Source: Antedon mediterranea
Taxonomy: Eukaryota > Echinodermata > Crinoidea > Comatulida > Antedonidae
DNA length: 64,000 nt
Reading direction: 5' to 3'
Assembly: GCF_964355755.1 (NCBI RefSeq)
Contig: NC_092673.1
Coordinates: 19,227,001-19,291,000, forward strand
Positions 36,331-47,067 of the stretch are shown piece after piece. Within the stretch, counting starts at the first letter, position 1. Every line of letters starts with the position of its first letter. The notes below the pieces were generated by a model. That model was not told where the DNA came from. It saw only the letters and a program-made list of their open reading frames with translations, and ran no database searches. The translations under genes and the position numbers were made by a program.

Positions 36331-37862
36331 CTAGACATGTAACTCGTCACTTTGACGAGTTAGTTATCCGCACGACAAAGGCCACGTGCACGTCATACGT
36401 TAGAATATTGCACACAGAAAAAGATTATGGCAATATGACCTGAACTGAAGAATATGATATGTTGTTATTGCTGAATTCTGTTATTTTTTGTCATATAGTA
36501 TACAATATAATCTGTATACATATATTACATACAGTGTAGAATAGGTGAAATGACTGGACCCGCCATTTATTCCAATTTTTAACATGGCGACGGTATCAAA
36601 ATGAAACACTAAGATAGCAATTTCGGAAGGAAATTATCTCGGCAACAACATATTAATGTGTAGAAGAAATTTAAATACGTAAAATATTGATGCGCGCTCT
36701 TTTAAATGTAATAAATTATGACGCAAAAGATGAAAATACGACTTTTTTTATTTAACTAGTCATATGATGACATCACAACATCCGATTGGCAAAATTTTCA
36801 CATGATTTCCTATCTACAATCCAATAGCTACTAGAAAACGTTTTAATCGTGATTATCACATTTTATTCTTACGAGCTATAACAGATTAAAATTTACTGTA
36901 AAGATGAAATTAATGCCACACGTAATTTAAATTTTTAGGCATGATGACGTCATAAAAATTAAAATATTTTTAACTCATGCGAAAGATAGTTGATTGACCT
37001 AGACAATATAAAAATCGGGGTGAAAATGGAAAACGGCTAAGTTGAGATGCGCTCTATTAAATGTGATGACCTATAACGAAAGATACAAAAATCCTTTATT
37101 TTATATTTGCGTGGCCATACGATGACGTCATAATGTCCGGTTAGCCATATTAATACATGATCCGATATATACAACTAATCAACTTCCAGAATATGTTATC
37201 CACAAAAAGTTGACGGTGCAGTTTAGAAATTACGACTGTTTAAAAAAAGGCATAATTTTGACAAATTTTTGAACTTTTTCATTAAAAAAGCGCACAAATT
37301 GTTCAATTCGACGTGCTCATATGACGTGATTTTAAGTCGAAATTGTTTAAAAGTTGATAAAATTACTAAAAAAAGCTATAAAAACATAAATCACGAGAAA
37401 AAAATATGTTTTCAACGCTACATGCGCACCGCGCACGTAAAAATTTGCGGGCGCGTGGGAATTTTTGACATGCTTAAAATTACATGAAACGCGTAGAAAG
37501 TTGATTAGAAATTAATTTTGCGCATTTTGAAATTTTAAATGCGCGTGCGCGCGTAACTTTGTGTGAAACATGCCATTTTTAATCCACAGAAAATTGACTC
37601 TTGATATAAATTAAATTTTCACCAAGTCTCAATACAAATCGACTTTTGGTTTTTAATCTATGATCAATCATTTAAATTCATAAAATTGCGTGCAAGTCAC
37701 GTTGCGCAACTCTGACGTTTTTCAAAAATAGGAGGTGCACAACTTCACGTAAATGTCTATATTTTGACAAAGTTACGATATGTTCTGTTTACACATTTTA
37801 GAGAAACAGGGCTCACAAAAAAAGGAAGAAAGACAGAAGAATAATACAGAAAAGGAAAAAGA

Positions 37863-38031
37863 TCCCATACAATAACAAGGAGTTATCCGCCAAGTGCGGA
37901 TAACTAATAAAATTGAAACAGGACGATTACAAGGAGTTATCCGCTACTAAGCGGATAACTAATAAAGATGAAAAAAAAAAAGATTTTTACAATAACAAGG
38001 GTTATCCGCAACTTCTAAGTTGCGGATAACC
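37863..38031. repeat. Three hairpin cassettes at the outer end of unit 7
   Basis: 37881-37905 (loop CAAGT), 37935-37960 (loop TACTAA) and 38000-38031, the last with extended 15-bp arms GGTTATCCGCAACTT/AAGTTGCGGATAACC and a 2-base loop. The outermost hairpin carries GGTTATCC, as does the opposite end of the array at 27005, while inner ones carry AGTTATCC. Confidence 0.88.
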
Positions 38032-38082
38032 AAATAGAATAGAATGTTAGCCTATTACACTAGCAAATCCCTGTACATTTAC

Positions 38083-38193
38083 CTTATTTTGCAATGCTAC
38101 TGGTGTCCCATGCTGAAAGAGACAAGTCACTATTTCTAAGGTAGGTGCAGTATATCCAATCCCCAGATATGAATGTAATGGAGTGTCACCATA
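38083..38193 (-). CDS. Roco gene ankyrin exon (fourth live copy)
   Basis: 111 nt, phase 0/0, one codon longer than its siblings. YGDTPLHSYLGIGYTAPTLE then IVTCLFQHGTPVALQNK. Acceptor CCTTTCCAG, donor AAG/GTAAAT. The next exon is about 12 kb away, across the Helentron-like array. Confidence 0.8.
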
Positions 38194-38413
38194 CTGGAAA
38201 GGAATCGTAATGAAGTTTATAAATACTGACAACAGACATTATGTGAAATTGTTTGTTTTTTGGTAAATACAAACAACAACAATTACTGCTAAATATTGTG
38301 GTAAATAATCATAATTATTATTATTAATAAATGAGTAGAACAAAATAGAATGGTTTACCACAGCATATCTATAGAATGTTAGCCTATTACACTAGCAAAT
38401 CCCTGTACAATAC

Positions 38414-38521
38414 CTTATTTTGCAATGCTACTGGTGCCCCATGCTGAATGAGACAAGTCACTATTTCTAAGGTAGGTTTAAATCCACTCCCCAGATATGA
38501 ATGTAATGGAGTGTCACCATC
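38414..38521 (-). CDS. Roco gene ankyrin exon (third live copy)
   Basis: 108 nt, phase 0/0. DGDTPLHSYLGSGFKPTLEI then VTCLIQHGAPVALQNK. It lies 327-328 bp from both neighbours, showing that exon and intron were duplicated together. Confidence 0.8.
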
Positions 38522-38740
38522 CTGGAAAGGAATCATAATAAAGTTTATAAATACTGACAACAGACATTATGTGAAATTGTTTGTTTTTTGTCAATACAAA
38601 CAACAACAATTGCTACTAAATATTGTGGTAAATAATCATAATTATCATTATTAATAAATGAGTAGAACAAAATAGAATGGTTTACCACAGCATATCTATA
38701 CAATGTTAGCCTATTACACTAGCAAATCCCTGTACATTAC

Positions 38741-38848
38741 CTTATTTTGCAATGCTACTGGTGCCCCATGCTGAATGAGACAAGTCACTATTTCCAAGGT
38801 AGGTCTATATCCTCTCCTCAGATATAAATGTAATGGAGTGTCACCATT
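38741..38848 (-). CDS. Roco gene ankyrin exon (second live copy)
   Basis: 108 nt, phase 0/0, acceptor CCTTTCCAG, donor AAG/GTAATG. NGDTPLHLYLRRGYRPTLEI then VTCLIQHGAPVALQNK: a canonical ankyrin repeat with TPLH turn and a hydrophobic second helix. The flanking introns are near-identical to those of the neighbouring copies. Confidence 0.8.
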
Positions 38849-39070
38849 CTGGAAAGGAATCATAATGAAGTTTATAAATACTGACAACAGACATTATGTG
38901 AAATTGTTTGTTTTTTTTGTCAATACAAACAACAACAATTGCTACTAAATATTGTGGTAAATAATCATAATTATCATTATTAATAAATGAGTAGAACAAA
39001 ATAGAATGGTTTACCACAGCATATCTATAGAATGTTAGCCTATTACACTAGCAAATCCCTGTACATTTAC

Positions 39071-39178
39071 CTTATTTTCCAATGCTACTGGTGCCCCATG
39101 CTGAATGAGACAAGTCACTATTTCTAAGGTAGGTGTATATACACTCCACAGATAGTAATGTAATAGAGTTTTATCATC
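39071..39178 (-). CDS. Roco gene ankyrin exon (first live copy)
   Basis: 108 nt, phase 0/0, acceptor CCTTTCCAG, donor AAG/GTAAAT. Translates as DDKTLLHYYL...TLEIVTCLIQHGAPVALENK. The first half has drifted (K for P in TPLH context, WSV insert) while the second half is almost identical to its neighbours. One exon equals one ankyrin repeat. Confidence 0.75.
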
Positions 39179-39308
39179 CTGGAAAGGAATCATAATCAAG
39201 TTTATAAATACTGACAACAGACATTATGTGAAATTGTTTGTTTTTTGTTAATACAAACAACAACAATTGCTGCTAAATATTGTGGTAAATAATCATAATT
39301 ATCATTAC

Positions 39309-39378
39309 ACGTCACTATTTCTAAGGTAGGTTGTGTATATTCAATCCTCAGATATGAATGTAATGGAGTGTTACCATC
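39309..39378 (-). pseudogene. Truncated ankyrin exon
   Basis: Acceptor CCTTTCCAG and DGNTPLHSYLRIEYTQPTLE are intact, then the sequence jumps from VTC straight into intron sequence (AATGATAATTATG), deleting the second helix and the donor. Confidence 0.75.
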
Positions 39379-39401
39379 CTGGAAAGGAAAGCATTTTTTT
39401 G

Positions 39402-39790
39402 TAAGGTAAGAGAGGGAGCAGGTTATTAATTAATAATTATTTGTTATTAAAATCAGATTCTATTAATTTTTTGTAACATAAACCTTTTTTATTTGTTATT
39501 TTATTATTAATCAATGTAGTCCCATTTTATTTCATCTTTACAATTAATTAGACCATTGTCAATCATTGTTATCTTTACAGCTACATATGACCAATTTATA
39601 TTTGTTTTACGGTCAAAAATATTTAAACAAAATTATACTGATTCACCTGTATAAAAAATTACAAGTAGATTGTTTTTGTTCATTAAGAAAAAAGATAAAT
39701 GTTATATGATGGATAACTGTATACTTTAAATCAGTTATCATAAATCATATATAACTGTTTAGTTATTATTTTAATTTGGTTTCTTTTAAT
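39402..39790. repeat. Segmental duplication, copy 1 (paralogue at about 40735-41370)
   Basis: Shares GAGCAGGTTATTAA, ATCAGATTCTATT, TACAATTAATTAGACCATTG, CAATTTATATTTGTTTTA and ACTTTAAATCAGTT in the same order with 40735-41370. The second copy carries a SINE that this one lacks. Confidence 0.8.
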
Positions 39791-39861
39791 AAAATTTGAT
39801 TTTTGTTAATGGGCTTACTTTAGCCTATTACTTAATGTAAGTTATTATTCATGTACACTGC

Positions 39862-39966
39862 CTTATTTTGCCATGTTACTGAACTACGCTGTGTGAGACA
39901 TGTTACTATTTCTAAGGTAGGTACTGAATACATATACAAATATGCATGTAATGGAGTGTCACCATC
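39862..39966 (-). pseudogene. Ankyrin exon with lost splice sites
   Basis: DGDTPLHAYLYMYSVPTLEI then VTCLTQRSSVTWQNK is a complete 35-residue repeat, but the donor is AAG/GCAGTG instead of GT. The acceptor pyrimidine tract is replaced by sequence reading TPATLRKK, which resembles the end of a preceding ankyrin repeat fused directly to it. Possibly a GC-AG exon, more likely dead. Confidence 0.6.
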
Positions 39967-40734
39967 TTTCTTTCGCAATGTTGCTGGTGTATAATATTGA
40001 CAACAGACATTATGTGAAAATGGGGTTTTTTTGTCAACCCAAACCATAGCAAGAATTACTGCTAAATAATGTGGTCAATAATAATAATAATGAGAACAAA
40101 ATAGAATATGGTAGAGAAAGTTGGTACATCCTTTCAGTACTGATTTTTAACACCCAATGAAACCAATATCATAATTAAGTTAAGTTAGATATTAACGATA
40201 ACAAATTTAATTTAAACCATTTGCCTTGATGAAAATCATATCATATCATGAAGCCCGATACCATCCCATCATCAAATGTACCAAGACAGGAATTTGGTGA
40301 ACAATACCATGTAATAAACAAAATTAAGGTAATTCTCAGGATGACAATTATATTTGACTACATAAATTCCAACATATCTGTATTTATTTGCTTTGTGTAC
40401 AGTGCGACTTAGACAATTTTCAGTTATTTACTGAAGTTTATTTATTCGAGAACCATCTGTGGGCACTTAATTACCAGTATATCAAATTTTAACTGGCAAC
40501 TTTAATAGAATCATTTTTTCCAAAAAGTCATAAGATAAGATACGGCACTGTTTGAAAAGAATAATTTCATATTAAATTTCTTTTTGAAATTGCATTGCTC
40601 AAACATTTTTACTAAACTAAACATTTTTCTTCCTTTTGTGCAAAATGTTTGTTTGGAAAAGGATCTCTTTTAAGCCCATATTCATACTGTATGTGATAAG
40701 ACTGACAGAAGTATTTTGTTGTAAAGTACTGTAA

Positions 40735-41370
40735 GTAAAGGGCGGGAGCAGGTTATTAACAATTAATAATCCTTTTTTATTGAAATCAGATTCTATTTTT
40801 AACATAAACCTTTTTTAATTTGTTATTTTATTAATAGTCAATGTAGCATGTCCCATTTTATTTCGTATTTACAATTAATTAGACCATTGTCAATCGTTAT
40901 CTAGTTAAAGTACATACAGTAATAATGAGCAATTTATATTTGTTTTAAGGTCATAAAAATGTTAACAACATTGTAAGGACGTTGGACTGCTGATCGTGAG
41001 ATCGAGTTTCGAATCCAACTCTCGCTGCATTGCTTGTATCCTTAGGCAAGATACTTTACTTACGTTTGCCTCTCTCCATCCAGGTGTATAATTGGGAACC
41101 CGCTTAGATCAAGACACAACTTTGCGCTTATTACTAGCTGCGTTATGGGAGAATGTTTCCATAGGTGTTTGATCAGGAAAATGTTCAGCGCTTAGAGGTT
41201 TAACAACATTAGGCGCTATATAAATCCAGGATATTATTATTATTGTAGGTTACTATTATGAAGATTTTTCATTGAGAAAATTAAAGATTTATGTTATTTG
41301 ATAGGTAACTGTACACTTTAAATCAGTTCATAAATCATATTAACTATTTAGTTTTTTATTTGGTTTATTG
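40735..41370. repeat. Segmental duplication, copy 2, interrupted by a SINE
   Basis: Same ordered blocks as 39402-39790. The interruption at ~40975-41246 explains the extra length. Confidence 0.8.
40975..41246 (+). mobile_element. tRNA-derived SINE, about 270 bp
   Basis: tRNA-like head with B box GAGTTTCGAATCC preceded at normal distance by GTTGGACTGCTGATCG; a conserved central TTGTATCCTTAGGCAAGATA block common to deuterostome SINEs; a 3' end AGGCGCTATATAAATCCAGG followed by (ATT)n. Flanking ATTGTA on both sides is a likely short target duplication. Transcribed by RNA polymerase III in related families and mobilised by a LINE. Confidence 0.85.
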
Positions 41371-43466
41371 TAAGTCTTTACTTTTTCTCTAATTGTAACA
41401 TTTTTCACAATATCATATTTTGTATGCTTCATTTAGATTCTGCTAAGCTTTGATTTATTTATATTATTATTTTTAGCCTAATGTGGTTAATCAGTGCATG
41501 CAGGTTATACCCCCATCATCAGTGTGTATTTATATTATTATTTTTAGCCTAATGTGGTTAATCAGTGCATGCAGGTTATACCTCCATCATCAGTTTGTAT
41601 TTATATTATTATTTTTAGCCTAATGTGGTTAATCAGTGCATGCAGGTTATACCTCCATCATCAGTGTGTATTTATATTATTATTTTTAGCCTAATGTGGT
41701 TAATCAGTGCATGCAGGTTATACCTCCATCATCAGTGTGTATTTATATTATTATTTTTAGCCTAATATTGTTAATCAGTACATGCAGATTATACCTCCAT
41801 CATCAGTGTGTATTTATATTATTATTTTTAGCCTAATGTGGTTAATCAGTACATGCAGGTTATACCTCCATCATCAGTGTGTATTTATATTATTATTTTT
41901 AGCCTAATGTGGTTAATCAGTGCATGCAGGTTATACCCCCATCATCAGTGTGTATTTATATTATTATTTTTAGCCTAATGTGGTTAATCAGTGCATGCAG
42001 GTTATAGCTCCATCATCAGTGTGTATTTATATTATTATTTTTAGCCTAATGTTGTTAATCAGTACATGCAGATTATACCCCCATCATCAGTGTGTATTTA
42101 TATTATTATTTTTAGCCTAATGTGGTTAATCAGTACATGCAGATTATACCCCCATCATCAGTGTGTATTTATATTATTATTTTTAGCCTAATGTGGTTAA
42201 TCAGTGCATGCAGGTTATACCTCCATCATCAGTGTGTATTTATATTATTATTTTTTAGCCTAATGTTGTTAATCAGTACATGCAGATTATACCCCTATCA
42301 TCAGTGTGTATTTATATTATTATTTTTAGCCTAATGAGGTTAATCAGTGCATGCAGGTTATACCCCCATCATTAGTGTGTATTTATATTATTATTTTTAG
42401 CCTAATGTGGTTAATCAGTACATGCAGGTATATACCTCCATCATCAGTGTGTATTTATATTATTATTTTTAGCCTAATGTGGTTAATCAGTACATGCAGG
42501 TTATACAGTAGCCCCATCATCAGTGTGTATTTGTATATTATTATTTTTAGCATAATGTTGTTAATCAGTGCATGCAGGTTATACCTCCATCATCAGTGTG
42601 TATTTATATTATTATTTTTAGCCTAATGTTGTTAATCAGTACATGCAGGTTATACCCCCATCATCAGTGTGTATTTGTATATTATTATTTTTAGCCTAAT
42701 GTTGTTAATCAGTACATGCAGGTTATACCTCCATCATCAGTGTGTATTTGTATATTATTATTTTTAGCCTAATGTTGTTAATCAGTACATGCAGGTTATC
42801 CCCATCATCAGTGTGTATTTATATTATTATTTTTAGCCTAATGTTGTTAATCAGTACATGCAGGTTATACCTCCATCATCAGTGTGTATTTGTATATTAT
42901 TATTTTTAGCCTAATGTTGTTAATCAGTACATGCAGGTTATACCTCCATCATCAGTGTGTATTTATATTATTATTTTTAGCCTAATGTGGTTAATCAGTA
43001 CATGCAGGTTATACCCCCATCATCCGTGTGTATTTATATTATTATTTTTAGCCTAATGTTGTTAATCAGTACATGCAGGTTATACCTCCATCATCAGTGT
43101 GTATTATAATATTATTTTTAGCCTAATGTTGTTAATCAGTACATGCAGGTTATACCTCCATCATCAGTGTGTATTTATATTATTATTTTTAGCCTAATGT
43201 GGTTAATCAGTACATGCAGGTTATACCTCCATCATCAGTGTGTATTTATATTATTATTTTTAGCCTAATGTGGTTAATCAGTGCATGCAGGTTATACCTC
43301 CATCATCAGTGTGTATTTATATTATTATTTTTAGCCTAATGTGGTTAATCAGTGCATGCAGGTTATACCTCCATCATCAGTGTGTATTTATATTATTATT
43401 TTTAGCCTAATGTTGTTAATCAGTGCATGCAGGTTATACCTCCATCATCAGTGTGTATTTATATTA

Positions 43467-44155
43467 CTAGATGGTACGCTCGCTTCGCTCGCGTACCATC
43501 TAGGTCGTGCCCACAGATGGTTCTCGAATACATAATAATTTCAGCGTTAAAAAACTGGCGATTTCAAATGTACGTACCGCAGGACAATAATACATGTCGT
43601 TTACAGGAACGAATAAATAGACACTGTGATTTATGTAATGAACTAAAATTAGCTCCCTGGGAATTACTTCCGAAAGAGAAACTTGTCACAAAATGAGACC
43701 AATTGTTTAAGTCAAATTTAAACAAACTTAATTTGTGTTTTGTATGTAACATTAGGGTTGAGGGATGGGAAAGAGGATGGGTGCAAAGAGGAACAATTTT
43801 TAAATATATTCTTTATCCATGTAGTAACGAAATATTAATTGTTTTCATGTTTTACAAATAATATACCACTAAACACAGTAAAACATTGCGATGTAATACT
43901 TTGTTGAAACTATCACCGTCCTAGTCGATTGAAATAGTATAGTACATGTAACGATACATCACTACGACGTGTAGTAAATTCGTTTTAATCGTCAATAACT
44001 AATTATCTAACTTAATTTAATTAGTAAACAGGGTTACATCAGGTGGTTAAAATCAGTACCGAAAGTACGAACCAACTTTATATACCATCGAGTAAAAATT
44101 CTAAAAGTAAGGCGCGATTTACCGAATTTTGCCCTTACGTAAATTTATATATAGA
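43467..44155 (-). mobile_element. Non-autonomous Helitron, 689 bp, clean A|T insertion
   Basis: On the minus strand it begins TCTATATATAAATTTACGTA and ends with a GATGGTACGC...GCGTACCATC hairpin and CTAG. Removing it restores the 71-bp unit exactly (ATATTA joined to TTATTTTTAGCC), with no target duplication and insertion between A and T. These are the defining features of Helitrons. A ~45-codon plus-strand open stretch (CDLCNELKLAPWELLPKEKL) is of unknown meaning. No Rep/helicase. Confidence 0.88.
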
Positions 44156-44459
44156 TTATTTTTAGCCTAATGTGGTTAATCAGTGCATGCAGGTTATACC
44201 TCCATCATCAGTGTGTATTTATATTATTATTTTTAGCCTAATGTGGTTAATCAGTGCATGCAGGTTATACCCCCATCATCGGTGTGTATTTATATTATTA
44301 TTTTTAGCCTAATGTGGTTAATAAGTGCATGCAGGTTATACCTCCATCATCAGTGTGTATTTATATTATTATTTTTAGCCTAATGTGGTTAGTACATGCA
44401 GGTTTACCCCCATCATCAGTGTGTATTTATATTATTATTTTTAGCCTAATGTTGTTAAT

Positions 44460-46089
44460 GGGCCTGTTTCTGCTGCATAGAAAATAACCGGTTAAAATCG
44501 GTGTGAATAAATTAAAATCAGTGTGAATAAATTAACTCCATTTTCTTGGCAGCAGAAACAGGACACATTTGTGGTAACCGGTTAAAAGGCAGCGCAAAAT
44601 AACCGGTTAAAAACACCAATTTAAATCGGTGTTAGAACGCCGTTTAACCGGTTATCGCTGAGCAATTCTTAGCTGCAACACGAAATAACGGTTATTTGAT
44701 TGACAGTTGTGACCCCGGGTCAGATACCATCGCATACGATGTGTGTTTTCCTCGTGGTTTTGACAGTCGAACGAAGAAGTGAACATGTATGTGGATGAAT
44801 GAAATCACAAGATATGTTATTCAGTTGTGGGGGGAGAGAAAGTACGGGGAAGGATGGCAGGGAATAGAAAAGAATCACAGATAATAAATAAGAGCATTTT
44901 TGCGAAAGTAAAAGAGGAGTTTGGGGTGGAGTTCCGGGGACTACCCAAGCTAAGCAATTTGAGGCGTTAGTACACGCTCGCGAAGGGTATGGATGGTCCC
45001 CTATATAAACACCAAAACGGAAACAAAAGGAACTCAGAATGTTGCAAATACCTACCAAACGATAGTAGATAATGGTTAATTAATTATGAAAACCCAAATT
45101 TTATAGCAAAAATCATCCGAATTTATGTTATAAACGATGAATTTAGCAACAAAAACTTAATCCAAACGAGCGTATTTATGGCATGCCCTTAGTGCCTTTA
45201 ATAGGAGAACAATGAACATTCTTACTTTGATCGTTTTACATAATATAATTTTTTAGAAAAACATCACATCGACCGAAAACAAAGGTAATCAGAGCCTTTG
45301 ATAATATATTAAATATGATTTTATTAAGCATAGAAATGTGTTATTATTTATGTTAGTACATAAATATACGAAATAATGTTCAATACTCATTATTTTATTA
45401 AAGGCACTATATGCGTGCGATATTCTATGACTTGGATACTCTCGTTTGATTTAAGTTTTTGTGGCTAAACTCATCGTTTTTAACATAAATTCGGACGATT
45501 TTTGCTATAAAAGTTGGGTTTTCATAATTAATTAACAATTATCTACTCTCGTTTGGTAAGTATTGCAACATTCTGAGTCTCGTTTTTGTTTCCGTTTGGT
45601 GTTTTGTAGGACCGCGCTCGCGAAAGACAACAGTCGTTCACGTGGGAAGGGCCGTATGTCATCGCCTTTGTTGAGGATAAAAATTATCCTAGTTTAGGCG
45701 ATCGGGCGCTGCACGACCCTCCCCATCATGTTATTGAAGGCGCCATGAGAATTAATTTTATTAGCGATATAAGTAGGCTTTACAAAAAACAAAACTTGTA
45801 GGCCTGGAGACAACATTTTATTTTTTTAACATGTTTGAGTGAGATGTTCGGCGATATAATACACACGTGTGTACTCACGACGTCGATGTAAACAAACAGC
45901 CAACTTCTACTTCCGTCTGAGTGTATTGCATTTTGGGTAATGATGACGTTTTGCTCGACGACCACCCATAGATTTAACCGGTTATTTCGGAGCACAAAAT
46001 GAGCAGAAACGCGGTCTTGTTATTGTTATCTATTTTTAATCTATTTTAAAATAACCGGTTAAATTGCGTTATGCAGCAGAAACAGACCC
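44460..46089. mobile_element. PIF/Harbinger-like DNA transposon derivative, 1,630 bp
   Basis: Inverted termini GGGCCTGTTTCTGCTGCATA and its complement (one mismatch), flanked by a 3-bp AAT duplication within the 71-bp unit. Three-base duplications are typical of PIF/Harbinger. Near 44820-44990 the plus strand, across a frame change, reads IQLWGERKYGEGWQG and QIINKSIFAKVKEEFGVEF, resembling the Myb/SANT-like protein of Harbinger elements, now broken. The palindromic word TAACCGGTTA recurs near both ends (44486, 44577, 44602, 44646, 45975, 46052). Confidence 0.72.
45000..45612. repeat. Nested inverted repeat inside the Harbinger-like element
   Basis: Arms of about 165 bp: 45010-45172 (ACCAAAACGGAAACAAAAGG onward) pairs with 45438-45604 (ends TTTGTTTCCGTTTGGTGTTT). 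Spacer ~265 bp. Probably a second foldback/MITE inserted in the first. Confidence 0.75.
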
Positions 46090-46973
46090 AATCAGTACAT
46101 GCAGGTTATACCTCCATCATCAGTGTGTATTTATATTATTATTTTTAGCCTAATGTGGTTAATCAGTGCATGCAGGTTATACCGCCATCATCAGTGTGTA
46201 TTTATATTATTATTTTTAGCCTAATGTGGTTAATCAGTGCATGCAGGTTATACCACCATCATCAGTGTGTATTTATATTATTATTTTTAGCCTAATGTGG
46301 TTAATCAGTGCATGCAGGTTATACCCCCATCATCCGTGTGTATTTATATTATTATTTTTAGCCTAATGTGGTTAATCAGTACATGCATGTTATACCTCCA
46401 TCATCAGTGTGTATTTATATTATTATTTATAGCCTAATGTGGTTAATCAGTACGTGCAGGTTATACCTCCATCATCAGTGTGTATTTATATTATTATTTT
46501 TAGCCTAATGTTGTTAATCAGTACATGCAGGTTATAGCTCCATCATCAGTATGTATTTATATTATTATTTTTAGCCTAATGTGGTTAATCAGTGCATGCA
46601 GGTTATACCTCCATCATCAGTGTGTATTTATATTATTATTTTTAGCCTAATGTGGTTAATCAGTGCATGCAGGTTATACCGCCATCATCAGTGTGTATTT
46701 ATATTATTATTTTTAGCCTAATGTGGTTAATCAGTGCATGCAGGTTATACCACCATCATCAGTGTGTATTTATATTATTATTTTTAGCCTAATGTGGTTA
46801 ATCAGTACATAGAGGTAAGCTTCCATCATCAGTGTGATAATGCAAAAGAATTGTAATTCATTAAGTAAAAAAGCTTTAAACTATTAAATAAAATTACATC
46901 CTCTATAATTTTAAACTTTAATGAAAAGAATTTCTTCTTTGATAATATTATAAAAATATATCTGTTTTTATAC

Positions 46974-47067
46974 CTCATTGATAGATTTCAGAAGACCTGG
47001 TTGCGTCTTACAGATTTGTTTAATTGTTTTCAAATCATTCCTTGACAAAGCTTCTACCAAATGTTTC
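46974..47067 (-). CDS. Roco gene exon 2, N-terminal helix
   Basis: Acceptor TTACATTTTGACAG, donor GAG/GTATAA. Encodes KHLVEALSRNDLKTIKQICK and 11 more residues ending KSINE, an ankyrin-cap-like helical pair. It ends in phase 0, so it splices straight to the DGDTPLH that opens each ankyrin exon. Confidence 0.8.

Larger units (their letters stand above)
26973..38032 (-). mobile_element. Intronic tandem array of seven Helitron/Helentron-like units
   Basis: Seven head-to-tail units on the minus strand, with boundaries on the plus strand at CTAG 26973, 28491, 30006, 31648, 33165, 34687 and 36331 (lengths ~1518, 1515, 1642, 1517, 1522, 1644, ~1700). On the minus strand each ends with the hairpin AACTCGTCA-aag-TGACGAGTT, 4-6 bases, CTAG, then T, which is the Helitron 3' terminus. 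GCGGATAACT just before this hairpin is the inverse of AGTTATCCGC at the other end of units 3, 6 and 7, the asymmetric inverted repeat expected of Helentrons. Outer flanks (TCTATTT and TTTGTTCT) fit insertion in a T-run of an ankyrin-unit intron. No Rep/helicase frame is present, so the units are non-autonomous. Two sequence types occur: units 1, 2, 5 and units 3, 4, 6, 7. Confidence 0.7.
41461..46815. repeat. 71-bp minisatellite, ~43 copies in three blocks
   Basis: Unit TTTATATTATTATTTTTAGC, CTAATGTGGTTAATCAGTGC, ATGCAGGTTATACCCCCATC, ATCAGTGTGTA. Blocks 41461-43466, 44156-44459 and 46090-46815 are separated by a Helitron and a Harbinger-like element. Variants (GTGGTT/GTTGTT, GTGC/GTAC, CCCCC/CTCC) are interspersed, showing repeated local exchange. 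The whole array lies in intron 2 of the Roco gene. Confidence 0.96.

Noticed and set aside
26973-38032. CRISPR-like array because of regular repeats and hairpins
   Set aside because: Units are 1.5 kb, in an intron of a spliced eukaryotic gene, with transposon termini; nothing resembles spacers or cas genes.
41500-43440. Open frames within the 71-bp minisatellite
   Set aside because: Pure products of the repeat unit, with no splice or start context.
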